From the NCBI GenBank assembly GCA_945862245.1, contig CAMAXN010000006.1:1-64000 (forward strand): a stretch of DNA of 64,000 nucleotides. Reading direction: 5' to 3'. Of this stretch, positions 8,411-16,239 are shown in pieces. Position numbers and translations under genes: made by a program. The number at the start of each line of letters is the position of its first letter. Positions within the stretch are counted from its first letter, which is position 1. The DNA is from Prosthecobacter debontii (lineage in GTDB: Bacteria; Verrucomicrobiota; Verrucomicrobiia; Verrucomicrobiales; Akkermansiaceae). The notes beneath the pieces were generated by a model. That model did no database searches. It was not told the DNA's origin and saw only the letters and a list, made by a program, of their open reading frames with translations.

Positions 8411-9325
8411 TCACAGCCCTCGGTATTCGGCAGCGAGGCGCTTCGCCGTGGCGATGGTGTTGCGGTGGAGCTTAGCGGTAAACTCGGGTTGGCGGTTGTA
8501 GCCGCCGCCGTAGAGGATCGCGACGGGGATGCGGTTCTTGATCATGGCACGCAGCAGAACCTCGTCGCGGCGCTGGATGTCCTTCAGTGATAAGTGCATT
8601 TGGCCGAAGCGGTCGTTGCGGTGGTTGTCCGCGCCAGAGATCCAGATGACGAGGTCTGGGGAAAAGCTGTCAAGTGAGTCTGCCAAAGTGCGGAAAAGCA
8701 TTTGCAGATACATCTCGCCCTCAACGTAGCGGACGGTTTCCACATCGAGCGAGGAGGCGACTTTTTTTGTAGGGTAGTTACGCCCAACGTGAATGGAGTA
8801 GGTGAAAACGCGCGGATCATCGCCGAGCAGGGAAGCGGTGCCATTGCCTTGGTGGGCATCGGTATCGACTACCATGACCTTAATGCCAGGCCGTTTGTCT
8901 TGGAGATCTCGGATTGCGATGGCGATGTCGTTGAACACACAGTAGCCCTCACCGTGGCCGCGGAAGGCGTGGTGCGTACCGCCCGCGAGACAGACGCCCA
9001 CGCCATCGGTGAGGGCAGCGTTACAGGCCAGCCTAGTGGCTTCGACTTCGGTAGCAGAACGGGCGAAAAGATTCGGCGATGCGGGCAGGCCGAGTAGAAT
9101 CTGTTCCTTGCGGTCTAGCTGGTTCGACTGGACTTTCTCGATGTAAGCGCGGTCGTGGACGCGCAGTATATGGTGAAAATCCACAGCTTTCACTTCGGTG
9201 ATCTCTTCCGGCCTCAGGATATTTTGCTGTAGCAGCATGTCCTTGGAGATACGGAATTTCCCCATCGGAAAAGGGTGTCCGCTAGGCAAATCAAGCTCAA
9301 GGGACTCAGAGTAAAAGCACCGCAT
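8411..9325 (-). CDS. Histone-deacetylase-superfamily hydrolase (class IV-like)
   Basis: A 304-residue zinc-dependent deacetylase of the HDAC/AcuC/acetylpolyamine amidohydrolase superfamily. The catalytic His pair is in GGTHHAFRGHGEGYCVFND (His118, His119), and the metal-binding residues are in VVDTDAHQGNGTA (Asp154, His158). The later ISGADNHRNDRFGQM and the YGGGYN tail correspond to the second metal Asp region and the glycine-rich loop with the transition-state Tyr. The 'HQGNG' form and compact length are most like class IV enzymes. Substrates may be acetylated proteins or small molecules; context does not say. The coding frame begins right after leader element copy 3. Confidence 0.93.
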   Translation of the reverse strand: MRCFYSESLELDLPSGHPFPMGKFRISKDMLLQQNILRPEEITEVKAVDFHHILRVHDRAYIEKVQSNQLDRKEQILLGLPASPNLFARSATEVEATRLACNAALTDGVGVCLAGGTHHAFRGHGEGYCVFNDIAIAIRDLQDKRPGIKVMVVDTDAHQGNGTASLLGDDPRVFTYSIHVGRNYPTKKVASSLDVETVRYVEGEMYLQMLFRTLADSLDSFSPDLVIWISGADNHRNDRFGQMHLSLKDIQRRDEVLLRAMIKNRIPVAILYGGGYNRQPEFTAKLHRNTIATAKRLAAEYRGL

Positions 9326-9366
9326 GGAAAAACCCTAAATTTTAAACCCCAAACATCAAGGAAGAG
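9326..9366 (-). repeat. AT-rich leader element, copy 3
   Basis: On the minus strand this reads CTCTTCCTTGATG, then TTTGGGGTTTAAAATTT, then AGGGTTTTTCC and the ATG of the deacetylase-like gene. Head (CTCTTCCTTGA), core (TTTAAAATTT) and tail (GTTTTT before the start codon) line up with copies 1 and 2, with a slightly longer spacer between head and core. Confidence 0.55.
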
Positions 9367-9401
9367 TCTAGGCAGAGTGGATAAATGGATCGCTTTCAGG
9401 A

Positions 9402-9821
9402 TCAGCGCGCCTCGCTGCGGTTTCGCAGGTCTTGCAGTGTCCGTGCCTCACCTTTGGTGATGGAATATGGCCCTGAAAACTCGACTTGGCGGCTGTCATC
9501 CCCGCCGATGCGGCAGGCGTAGGCCTTGCTGGATCGCGTATAGTAAAGGATTAGGTAGCGGTCACCGTTCTCATTTATTTCTGCGAGGAAATCAGGATCA
9601 CTCGTTTGTGCGATAAAAACGCCTAGTCTAGAATATGCGGTGATGTGGGCGGCCAAGCGCTGGAACCCGAAGGTCGGCGGATCGCGCCTCACCAGCATGA
9701 TTTGGTCGTTGGCGGATTTGGAGGTGCGCTGAAGATAGGAGGAGTTCGTCCCGGGTAAGCAGCCTCCGCAGAAGAGCAAGAGCAGGGTGAGAAGCTGCGT
9801 GACGTAGAAATTCATTCTCAC
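9402..9821 (-). CDS. Hypothetical lipoprotein
   Basis: A 139-residue protein with a lipoprotein signal: hydrophobic TQLLTLLLLFCGGC with the lipidated Cys near residue 21. The mature part has no motif I recognise; it contains a predicted alpha/beta stretch (FGFQRLAAHITAYSRLGVFI) and ends basic. It follows the trypsin-like lipoprotein gene on the same strand, 5 bases apart, so both are probably in one transcript with mutY and fur upstream. Function unknown. Confidence 0.68.
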   Translation of the reverse strand: MRMNFYVTQLLTLLLLFCGGCLPGTNSSYLQRTSKSANDQIMLVRRDPPTFGFQRLAAHITAYSRLGVFIAQTSDPDFLAEINENGDRYLILYYTRSSKAYACRIGGDDSRQVEFSGPYSITKGEARTLQDLRNRSEAR

Positions 9822-9826
9822 ATTAA

Positions 9827-10618
9827 TCAGCGGGACATGCGGTCTTTCCGATCCTGGTCAATAATCGCCGCGATTTTTCGGATGCTGGGGCGGTTGCCTT
9901 CGGAATCCATAAAAATTGCGGTTTCAAGGGGGATGAGGAATTCGACGGCAGAGTTGATGCCGACGAGGTTACCGAAGGCATCGACAACCGGCCCTCCGCT
10001 ATCGCCCGGTTTGAGTTGGATATCGATCTTGAAAGCACGGGTACGCGTGAATGCGCCTTCTGGAGCCAGTGGGGTGCGTAGTTTTCCGGGCGAAGTGCCT
10101 TGACCGGTGGCTACGCCACCGTGAATCACACCGTGTCCCAAGCGAAGCCATTGGTCGGGTGGCGTCCATTTGTAGTGATAAGGCGTCTCGAAGGGAATGT
10201 GGAGCAAGGCAAGGTCATCAGCAAAGGAGGAGCGCCAAACGATGCGAGCCTTGCCAGTAACAATGCGGCCGCCGCTGTCGTAAATGATGAAAATGTTCTT
10301 ATTTTCCGAGCGGAAGAGAACATGATCTGCAGTCAAGAAATAACCGTCCGAGGTGATTGGTGTAGCAGAGCCGCCGTCCGCGTCGCTCGGAGCGCTGGAT
10401 TTATCAAAACGCCGCCGCAACCAACTGCCAAGCTCCTCGCGAGAGGTGACCACCACCGCCGACAGCCGTTCCCTAACGATCTGCCTCGCGAACTGACCTG
10501 GAATCGCCATGCTGACCCCCGCAGAAGGAGGTGCCTGTGAACAGGCGGCGGCAAGCGCACAGAAGCTAAGGGCACCCGTCTTGAGGAAAATCTTAGACTT
10601 CCTCCATGATGGAAACAT
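9827..10618 (-). CDS. Trypsin-like serine protease lipoprotein
   Basis: A 263-residue protein with a lipobox (FCALAAAC, Cys26) and a chymotrypsin-fold domain. The triad can be read: His99 in FLTADHVLF, Asp135 in FADDLALLH and Ser207 in KPGDSGGPVVD. The 'LKPGDSGGPV...GNLVGINS' ending is characteristic of HtrA-like and S1 trypsin-like domains, but no PDZ domain follows. It is presumably an envelope protease attached to a membrane by its lipid. An ATG at 10639 would add seven residues before the signal peptide. The gene lies 27 bases downstream of mutY on the same strand. Confidence 0.85.
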   Translation of the reverse strand: MFPSWRKSKIFLKTGALSFCALAAACSQAPPSAGVSMAIPGQFARQIVRERLSAVVVTSREELGSWLRRRFDKSSAPSDADGGSATPITSDGYFLTADHVLFRSENKNIFIIYDSGGRIVTGKARIVWRSSFADDLALLHIPFETPYHYKWTPPDQWLRLGHGVIHGGVATGQGTSPGKLRTPLAPEGAFTRTRAFKIDIQLKPGDSGGPVVDAFGNLVGINSAVEFLIPLETAIFMDSEGNRPSIRKIAAIIDQDRKDRMSR

Positions 10619-10645
10619 ATCCGCGCGATTTCGTCTCATCCGATT

Positions 10646-11674
10646 TTAGAAATTTGCTAACAAACGGAGGACCGCCCTGCGAAAAGGCGCTGCTATCGGT
10701 ATCGAAGCGAGCTCTTCGCGGGAAATCCACTCATCCCCTTCCCCAAGTTGATGGCCTGCCCCTGCGTGAATATACAAGAAAACTTTGTATCGGGTGATGG
10801 TGTAGGTGTCCGTGAAAATCCGTGGGGAATCAGCGCATTCCTGCTGCGAACGCAGCGGCAGTTTCCAGAGGCCGTTGCGGCGGCTACCCGTTTCGCGGTG
10901 CATCAGGACGCTGCCTTCCGCGTCGTGCAGCCAGATGGCGTATTCAGATAATTCCGTGACCGCCGCCCGCTTTTTCTTCACGGGCAGATTCTGCGGTTCC
11001 GTTGCCCTGCAGAATTTCGCCACCGGACAAACTTCACAGTGCGGCACGCCGGGGCGGCAGATGGTTTGCCCCAGTTCCATCATCGCGTAGTGATGACGAC
11101 GGGGATTTCCCGTATCGCAGAGCGCGCCCGCCCAATCCGTGTGGAGCTTGCGGGTGGCGGAAATATCAATGGGCGCGGCATCGTCCATCAGCCGCGAGAG
11201 CAAGCGATGGACATTGCCATCCACAAGGGCAGAGGGCTTTCCAAAAGCGAAAGAGAGCAGCGCGGCGGCGGTATAGGGGCCGATGCCAGGCAGCGCGAGC
11301 AACGCGGCTTCATCATTAGGGAAAATACCCCCATGATCATTGAGTACTGCCACCGCTGTGGCCCGCAACATCCGCGCGCGGCGGTAATAACCCAGCCCCT
11401 CCCATGCTTTCAGTAAACGGCTGTCATCCGCTGCGGCCAGCGATTTCACATCGGGAAACGCCTCAAGGAACCGCGTGTAGTATCCCTTGCCTAACACATG
11501 CGCTACCCGTGTCTGCTGGAGCATCATCTCGGAAACGAGGATCGAGTAGGGATCGCGCGTCTGCCGCCACGGGTAATCCTTGCCCTCACCGGCAAACCAA
11601 TCGCCGAGCGCTTCACGAAAATCATCCGGCGCTTCGAGCGGCGATCGTTCGAATCTCGGTTTCAGCAGGGCCAT
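10646..11674 (-). CDS. mutY: A/G-specific adenine glycosylase MutY
   Basis: A 342-residue base-excision repair enzyme that removes adenine mispaired with 8-oxoguanine. Glu49 in SEMMLQQTRV and Asp152 in VDGNVHR are the catalytic residues; LPGIGPYTAAALLSFAFG is the helix-hairpin-helix. The 4Fe-4S ligands follow the C-x6-C-x2-C-x5-C spacing (CRPGVPHCEVCPVAKFC). The C-terminal NUDIX-like domain that reads 8-oxoG begins near residue 235. The ATG overlaps the TGA of fur by one base (TGATG), suggesting coupled translation. A longer open frame upstream runs inside fur in another phase and is rejected. Confidence 0.96.
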   Translation of the reverse strand: MALLKPRFERSPLEAPDDFREALGDWFAGEGKDYPWRQTRDPYSILVSEMMLQQTRVAHVLGKGYYTRFLEAFPDVKSLAAADDSRLLKAWEGLGYYRRARMLRATAVAVLNDHGGIFPNDEAALLALPGIGPYTAAALLSFAFGKPSALVDGNVHRLLSRLMDDAAPIDISATRKLHTDWAGALCDTGNPRRHHYAMMELGQTICRPGVPHCEVCPVAKFCRATEPQNLPVKKKRAAVTELSEYAIWLHDAEGSVLMHRETGSRRNGLWKLPLRSQQECADSPRIFTDTYTITRYKVFLYIHAGAGHQLGEGDEWISREELASIPIAAPFRRAVLRLLANF

Positions 11675-12171
11675 CAGCGTTTGCGGCGCAGGCGTTTGCC
11701 GGAAAGGCGGGTCTCTATCAGGTTCGGGCAGCGGCCTTTCAGCCGGAGCTGCTCGCAGCTTGCCTCGATCTTGACGGATCGCCGCAGCGCACGGAACCCT
11801 AGCCGCCGCGTCACACAATCCATCTGGATATCGACATTCTCATCCTCAAACTCCACGACCCGCCCACAATCGTTGCAGACAAGGTGGTTGTGCGAGGGCT
11901 TGTCGAGGAAGTTCGGATCGTAGGTCACTTGACTATCGCCGAGGTCAATCTGGCGCAGCAGGTCCGCCTCCACTAACAACCCCAGCGTACGGTAAACGGT
12001 GGCGCGTGAGGTTTCCCCCTGCACTTTCCTGACCCGGTCGAAAAGTTCATCCGCAGTGAAGTGTTCGTCGCGGGAGAAAACCTCAGCCACGATCTGCTCG
12101 CGCTGCACCGTGCGCCGTAGGCCTTTGCGCTGGATGAAATCATCGAGCTTCTCCTTTATGCCGCCATCCAT
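11674..12171 (-). CDS. fur: Fur family transcriptional regulator
   Basis: A 165-residue metal-responsive repressor. The N-terminal winged helix carries LRRTVQREQIVAEVF and the recognition helix region SRATVYRTLGLLVEADLL. The dimerisation domain contains NHLVCNDCGRVVEFED, with the CxxC zinc motif and His ligands. The tail is unusually long and basic (RLKGRCPNLIETRLSGKRLRRKR) where many Fur proteins end in His/Cys-rich residues, so metal specificity (Fe, Zn or peroxide sensing) is not clear. It is translationally coupled to mutY, an iron-sulfur enzyme, so the pair could link metal status with oxidative-damage repair. Confidence 0.93.
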   Translation of the reverse strand: MDGGIKEKLDDFIQRKGLRRTVQREQIVAEVFSRDEHFTADELFDRVRKVQGETSRATVYRTLGLLVEADLLRQIDLGDSQVTYDPNFLDKPSHNHLVCNDCGRVVEFEDENVDIQMDCVTRRLGFRALRRSVKIEASCEQLRLKGRCPNLIETRLSGKRLRRKR

Positions 12172-12299
12172 TTGCGCTCAGGCTAGCGGGATCAATGAAT
12201 TTGTAAAACCAATCCGTCCCGCCGTAGCGCTCATTCTGGCGTTGCATCGCACCGCCTCTGCCTCCAGACTTGCGGGGCGAGGTTTTTTCCAAAATTTAC

Positions 12300-12947
12300 A
12301 TGAATAAGCCGTGCAGTGATCCGTCCAATCCATTGCCAATCCCACAGGATGCGGCGGCGGAGGAATCTGATGAGGACTTACGCCTCGTTTCCTTGGCGCA
12401 ACAGGGTGACATGAGCGCTTACGACGAGCTTGTCATCCGCCACCGGGGAAAAATCTACGCGATGATAAGAAACATGATCAAAAACGAAGCTGACGCCTGG
12501 GATCTCTCCCAAGACGTTTTCATCAAGGCTTGGCAGGCCCTACCCCGCTTCGAGGCGCGCTCCCGTTTCTCCACATGGCTCTACCGGATTTCCCACAACG
12601 TCGTTTACGACTGGGTGCGCAAACGTAAGGTCGACAGCGCGGGCGAACTCAACGACGAGATTTTCGACCGAGAAAAAATCGACTCCTCCGCCCGCACCGC
12701 GCCCGCCTTCGTGGAGCCCCCCGACGACGCCCTTTCTAACTCGGAACTTCGCGTGAAAATCGAAGCCGCACTAGCGAAGCTGAGCGAAGATCATCGCGAA
12801 GCCGTAATTCTCAAAGATGTCCAAGGGCTCTCCTACAAGGAAATCGCCGATGTGATGGAATGCTCGATCGGCACCGTAATGAGCCGCCTTTTCTATGCCC
12901 GCCAGAAACTCCAAACCCTCCTAAAAGATGAATACGAATCCAGATGA
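12300..12947 (+). CDS. ECF RNA polymerase sigma factor
   Basis: A 215-residue sigma-70 family protein. Region 2 is clear: YDELVIRHRGKIYAMIRNMI, then EADAWDLSQDVFIKAW and FSTWLYRISHNVVYDWVRKR. Region 4 reads LSEDHREAVILKDVQGLSYK, then EIADVMECSIGTVMSRLFYA. There is no region 1 or 3, so it is an extracytoplasmic-function sigma factor of the RpoE/SigW type. I used the ATG at 12300. The last 20 bases overlap the next gene, the typical arrangement with an anti-sigma factor. Upstream, TTGCAT near 12243 could be part of a promoter, but no convincing -10 is seen. Confidence 0.95.
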   Translation: MNKPCSDPSNPLPIPQDAAAEESDEDLRLVSLAQQGDMSAYDELVIRHRGKIYAMIRNMIKNEADAWDLSQDVFIKAWQALPRFEARSRFSTWLYRISHNVVYDWVRKRKVDSAGELNDEIFDREKIDSSARTAPAFVEPPDDALSNSELRVKIEAALAKLSEDHREAVILKDVQGLSYKEIADVMECSIGTVMSRLFYARQKLQTLLKDEYESR

Positions 12948-13521
12948 AACCCGGCTTGCCCTATGGCTTGACGACGAACTCACCGGTACCGATCTCACGG
13001 AAATGGATGCATGGGCTTCCACTCGGCCGGAGCAGATCGCTGCTCGTGAGGAGTTGCGCGCTTTTCGTAGAATGATGGCGACGAGCCTCCCTACCAGTGA
13101 GGAGCCTCCCTACCCCGAGTTTTTTCTTAGCCGCGTGAAGCAAGGCATCCGCGACCTCCAAGCCGCAGGTGCTGCCACGAAGCCCGTCGCTATGGTTTCC
13201 TTCTGGAAATCGTGGGTGATGCCCATCGCCGCTTGCGCCGGGATGGTGCTGGCTTTCGGCATCGGTAAGCGTAGTAATGAATCTACGGGACCGTTCACTG
13301 TGTTGCCTTCCGTTTCGCCGGTGGTTTACACGCCAGAGGAGGGCGTGAATGCCGAGTGGTTTGCCAGCTCCGGCGCGGGTGCGAATGTGATCGTCCTAGA
13401 AGGAGTCGCTGCGATCCCCGACTCCACCGACTTCTCTGAAACCGTTTACGTGCCCACTGCGCGGGAATCGGATCGCACTGCGACACGCGAAACGGAGGCC
13501 AGAGATTCCGCCCAGCAATGA
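12928..13521 (+). CDS. Putative membrane anti-sigma factor
   Basis: A 197-residue protein with a cytoplasmic N-terminal part (residues 1-85), one membrane helix near residues 93-110 (WVMPIAACAGMVLAFGIG) and an exported, acidic and Ser/Thr-rich C-terminal part. The start LALWLDDELTGTDLTEMDAW is like the first helices of zinc-less anti-sigma domains ('lsayLDGELsaee'). The His-x3-Cys-x2-Cys motif of ZAS domains is absent. Position is the main evidence: it overlaps the ECF sigma gene by 20 bases. It would hold the sigma factor at the membrane until an envelope signal releases it. Confidence 0.72.
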   Translation: MNTNPDETRLALWLDDELTGTDLTEMDAWASTRPEQIAAREELRAFRRMMATSLPTSEEPPYPEFFLSRVKQGIRDLQAAGAATKPVAMVSFWKSWVMPIAACAGMVLAFGIGKRSNESTGPFTVLPSVSPVVYTPEEGVNAEWFASSGAGANVIVLEGVAAIPDSTDFSETVYVPTARESDRTATRETEARDSAQQ

Positions 13522-14009
13522 GAACTTTCATCAAACTTGCCATCACCGTATGCGCACTATTTTTTAGTGGGAAGTCATTCGCTGTCGAGGATGCCGGTCG
13601 TGCGAAGGTGGGTAAGCTCGAGATCACGGTTTACTTCGCCACCAACGGTGATCCTGCCGCTGCAGGCGAGCGGGCGCAGGAAATTTCCATGAGAATCCGG
13701 GACCGACTTCGCCGCGAAGAAAAACTTAAATTTGATCATTACCGTGCGCTTGGAGCCGAGACTCAGACGATTTTCCGCAGCTATGAGAACTGGGCGCAGC
13801 CACTGAAGCCTTCCGACGAAATCCTAGTCCGCTTCGAAACCCGCACCCAACCCACCAAGGATTCCGTTTTCCTTGACTTAGAGCTATGGCTGGCGCGCAA
13901 GAAAATCCTAAAAACCGACGCCGCCCTGCAAGCCGGAAAGCCGCTCTACGTTCTCGGCCCAGAATGGCGCGGCGGGCGGCTCATCATAGAGGTAGGTCTT
14001 GCCTCCTGA
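13518..14009 (+). CDS. Hypothetical exported protein in the sigma-factor operon
   Basis: A 163-residue protein with a signal peptide (MRTFIKLAITVCALFFSGKSFA). The mature part begins with a strand-rich segment (KLEITVYFATNGDP) followed by a charged helix (ERAQEISMRIRDRLRREEKL) and later strands (DEILVRFETRT, FLDLELWLARKKI). I do not recognise the family. ATG overlaps the stop of the putative anti-sigma gene (ATGA), so it is translated with it and is probably periplasmic. Confidence 0.75.
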   Translation: MRTFIKLAITVCALFFSGKSFAVEDAGRAKVGKLEITVYFATNGDPAAAGERAQEISMRIRDRLRREEKLKFDHYRALGAETQTIFRSYENWAQPLKPSDEILVRFETRTQPTKDSVFLDLELWLARKKILKTDAALQAGKPLYVLGPEWRGGRLIIEVGLAS

Positions 14010-14034
14010 GGGGTTCGGCATTCATATTGGCCGC

Positions 14035-14715
14035 ATGAAAATTCTGCCCACCATTCTGTTCGTGCTGGCGATCCTGCCGGTCCAAGCTGAACTGAAATTC
14101 GAGACCCCCATCATAGACGCGCACGTGAGCCTCGATTCCAGCACATTTGTCCGTGACTATAAATTTACAAATTCCGGAACGAAAACGATTAAGATCACAC
14201 AGGCGGATGCTGGATGTTCCTGTCTCGGCGTGGAGGTTGCAGGGGGAAAATTCATCTACGCTCCGGGTGAATCCGGAACTATAAGGACCACCTTCGAGAT
14301 CGGAAATTTCCAAGGCACCGTCGAGAAGCCCATTTTGATCTGGCTTGAGGGTGATCGCGAGGAGGCGCCCTCCGCAAAAGTTACCCTTCGGTTTCATATC
14401 CCAGTCATCATCGCCCTCGAACCGAAGACCTTGAAGTGGGAAAAAGGAGGGCCAGCGGAGATGAAAGCCATCGATGTGAAGATGGCTTATGAGAAGCTTA
14501 TCAGGATCACCTCGGTAACCACCAGCACTGAGAATTTCGCTACGAAAATAGTCACCGTCGAGGAGGGCAAGCACTACAAGGTGGAAGTGACACCGCTTAG
14601 CACGGAAGACGGCGGATTAGGCATTATCCGCATCGAGACCGACACGGATGTCGAGAAGCAACGGATCCAACAATGCTTTGGGGTAATTTCTGCTGCTCTC
14701 AAGCCACTGCCATGA
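14035..14715 (+). CDS. DUF1573 exported protein
   Basis: A 226-residue protein with a signal peptide (ILPTILFVLAILPVQA). The segment VRDYKFTNSGTKTIKITQAD is the DUF1573 pattern ('hxFxFxNxGxxpLxI...'), an Ig-like or ASPM/SPD-2/Hydin-like beta sandwich. The usual 'CGCT' site is CSCL here (Cys61, Cys63). A second beta domain spans residues 125-220. DUF1573 proteins are exported and of unknown role. The stop overlaps the start of the rhodanese gene (ATGA). Pairing a Cys-x-Cys exported protein with a rhodanese suggests a sulfur or thiol role, which is only inference. Confidence 0.85.
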   Translation: MKILPTILFVLAILPVQAELKFETPIIDAHVSLDSSTFVRDYKFTNSGTKTIKITQADAGCSCLGVEVAGGKFIYAPGESGTIRTTFEIGNFQGTVEKPILIWLEGDREEAPSAKVTLRFHIPVIIALEPKTLKWEKGGPAEMKAIDVKMAYEKLIRITSVTTSTENFATKIVTVEEGKHYKVEVTPLSTEDGGLGIIRIETDTDVEKQRIQQCFGVISAALKPLP

Positions 14716-15155
14716 ATACCTTCACCCAGCTTGTAGCAATCGGCATGATCTCACTCATGGCGGCAGGCGGCTCATGGCTGCTTAGGGAACCTCTGTTGAA
14801 TAAACTCACTTTTACCTGCGATCCGGCCAAGCTCCGCGACGACGAGATCTGCCTCGCCGATGTGAAAGGCAATGTGCTTTGGGTGGATGCCCGTTCACGC
14901 AGCGAATGGGAAAAAAATAGCTTCAAGGGGTCGATTCTCTGGAACATGGATCCCAAAGAAGATGCCAACCTGTTCGAGGCGGAGGCCATGCCACACATCC
15001 TCGCCGCCGAGATGGTGGTGATTTACTGCGGCAGCGAAAAATGCGGTACCAGCCGAGAGGTTGCGGGCAGGGTGCGCAGGATGGATCTTGGGCGGCCGGT
15101 GAAGGTGCTCCATGGCGGCTGGGATGCCATCAAAGATTCCAGTCCAGCGTCTTAA
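14712..15155 (+). CDS. Membrane-anchored rhodanese-like protein
   Basis: A 147-residue protein with an N-terminal hydrophobic helix (LVAIGMISLMAAGGSWLL), so probably anchored or exported. The rhodanese domain shows VLWVDARSRSEW (Asp59) and the active-site loop VIYCGSEKCGTS with Cys106 as the catalytic persulfide Cys and Cys111 nearby. The closing LHGGWDAIKD is the usual last helix. Single-domain rhodaneses carry sulfane sulfur; a second Cys in the loop is not universal. It is the last gene of the five-gene operon that starts with the ECF sigma factor. Confidence 0.88.
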   Translation: MNTFTQLVAIGMISLMAAGGSWLLREPLLNKLTFTCDPAKLRDDEICLADVKGNVLWVDARSRSEWEKNSFKGSILWNMDPKEDANLFEAEAMPHILAAEMVVIYCGSEKCGTSREVAGRVRRMDLGRPVKVLHGGWDAIKDSSPAS

Positions 15156-15508
15156 TCTTTAGAACTGATATTACTTCCTAGCTGTCTTCGCGCGGTAGAT
15201 TTCCTAGCATGAACTTCTGCTCGGTGGATGGGACAGCGCTGTATCAAATAGCTTATGCAAAAAAACTTACGAAGGATTCACTACCACTTTGAGTGTGCCT
15301 GAACCATGGGCCTCACAGCATGGTCTTGGTAATCATACTTTTATTATATCCTAGAAAATATCTTGGCTAGCACACACCTAATGAGATACTCTAAACCAAG
15401 TTACTTAATCCGACCCGATTAATAATTCCCCCCTCCCTCGTTTTTCGCGATAGTTTGCACTGATTGTGCTTTTGCTAAATCGAGGAACAAAAAATCTGCA
15501 AAACTACC
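15156..15508. other. Intergenic region before the HU-like gene
   Basis: About 350 bases without a credible coding frame. It is more AT-rich than the flanks, especially 15340-15500, and probably holds the promoter of the HU-like gene. A TTGCAC near 15454 followed by TAAAT is a weak candidate, with a shorter spacer than usual. No RNA gene or clear terminator was recognised. Confidence 0.4.
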
Positions 15509-15856
15509 ATGGCTACTATCACCAAGCGCGAGCTCGTACTCAGCATCACCAATAAACTTGGCCTTAAAGGAGAGACTGTTCGTCAGCAGGATGTGCAACT
15601 CATCGTGCAATCAATCATCGAGGAAATCACGGACTCACTCGCGCAGGGCAACAATGTGATCCTGAGGAATTTCGGAGCTTTCGAGGTCAAGGAAAGGAAA
15701 GCCAAGGTTGGGCGCAACCCGAAGAATCCGTCTAAGAACGTCCCGATTCCCGCACGTGCCGTTGTAAAATTCAAGCCCGGTAAAGAGATGAAAGAAAAGG
15801 TCGCAGCGACACTTCAGGTGATTCGTGAACGAGAAAATGTGCCTGCCCAGTATTAG
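15509..15856 (+). CDS. HU/IHF family nucleoid DNA-binding protein
   Basis: A 115-residue protein with the full HU/IHF fold. N-terminal helices: ITKRELVLSITNKLGL and VQLIVQSIIEEITDSLAQGN. Then comes VILRNFGAFEVKERKAKVGR, and the DNA-bending arm GRNPKNPSKNVPIPARAVVK with its conserved Pro tip. The C-terminal FKPGKEMKEKV is typical. About 20 extra residues follow the usual end. It works as a dimer that bends DNA. No ihfA/ihfB assignment is possible from sequence alone. Confidence 0.96.
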   Translation: MATITKRELVLSITNKLGLKGETVRQQDVQLIVQSIIEEITDSLAQGNNVILRNFGAFEVKERKAKVGRNPKNPSKNVPIPARAVVKFKPGKEMKEKVAATLQVIRERENVPAQY

Positions 15857-15864
15857 GTTTGTAA

Positions 15865-15898
15865 ATGCCCAGCCGCGCATGGACATGCCCAGCCGCGC
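15865..15898 (+). repeat. Tandem 14-bp direct repeat
   Basis: ATGCCCAGCCGCGC occurs at 15865-15878 and again at 15885-15898, separated by six bases, immediately after the HU-like gene. It may be a duplication associated with the decayed gene that follows. Confidence 0.7.
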
Positions 15899-15901
15899 TA
15901 C

Positions 15902-16166
15902 TTGCGTTTACTAGCGGTGATCTCTTTGGCTTGTGCTGCCCGCTCCTCGAGGCCGGAAGGCTATACCTTTTACATAGCCCGCTCTTTCACAGTGAGCGGC
16001 TAGACCTGCCGACCTATCTCCATCGAAAATACCTTTCACCGCCAGCCGCCACCTTGATGTCACCCCCTATGCCTCTAAAAAACTGGGCTTCTACGATAGG
16101 GGACTTGCCCGCACGCGCATCGACGTTACTTCCGTCAGCGATGGGGCACAAGCGCACGGTCAATAA
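15902..16166 (+). pseudogene. Decayed RlpA-like lipoprotein remnant
   Basis: Two frames carry protein-like fragments. Frame one from 15902 (TTG) reads like a lipoprotein signal (LRLLAVISLACAA) and stops at 16001. A different frame from about 15996 to 16166 contains RHLDVTPYASKKLGFYDRG followed by LARTRIDV, which resembles the end of the RlpA double-psi beta-barrel ('IDLSxAAAxxLGxxxxGxAxVRIEV'). The middle of the domain is missing. This pattern suggests a lipoprotein gene broken by a deletion and frameshift. The identification rests on a short match and is tentative. Confidence 0.33.
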
Positions 16167-16239
16167 AGGCTACCTTTTCCGGTGAACCCAAGGCTTGTCG
16201 GCAGGCGCAGAAACGCCAAGCTCTATACCGCCGACATTT

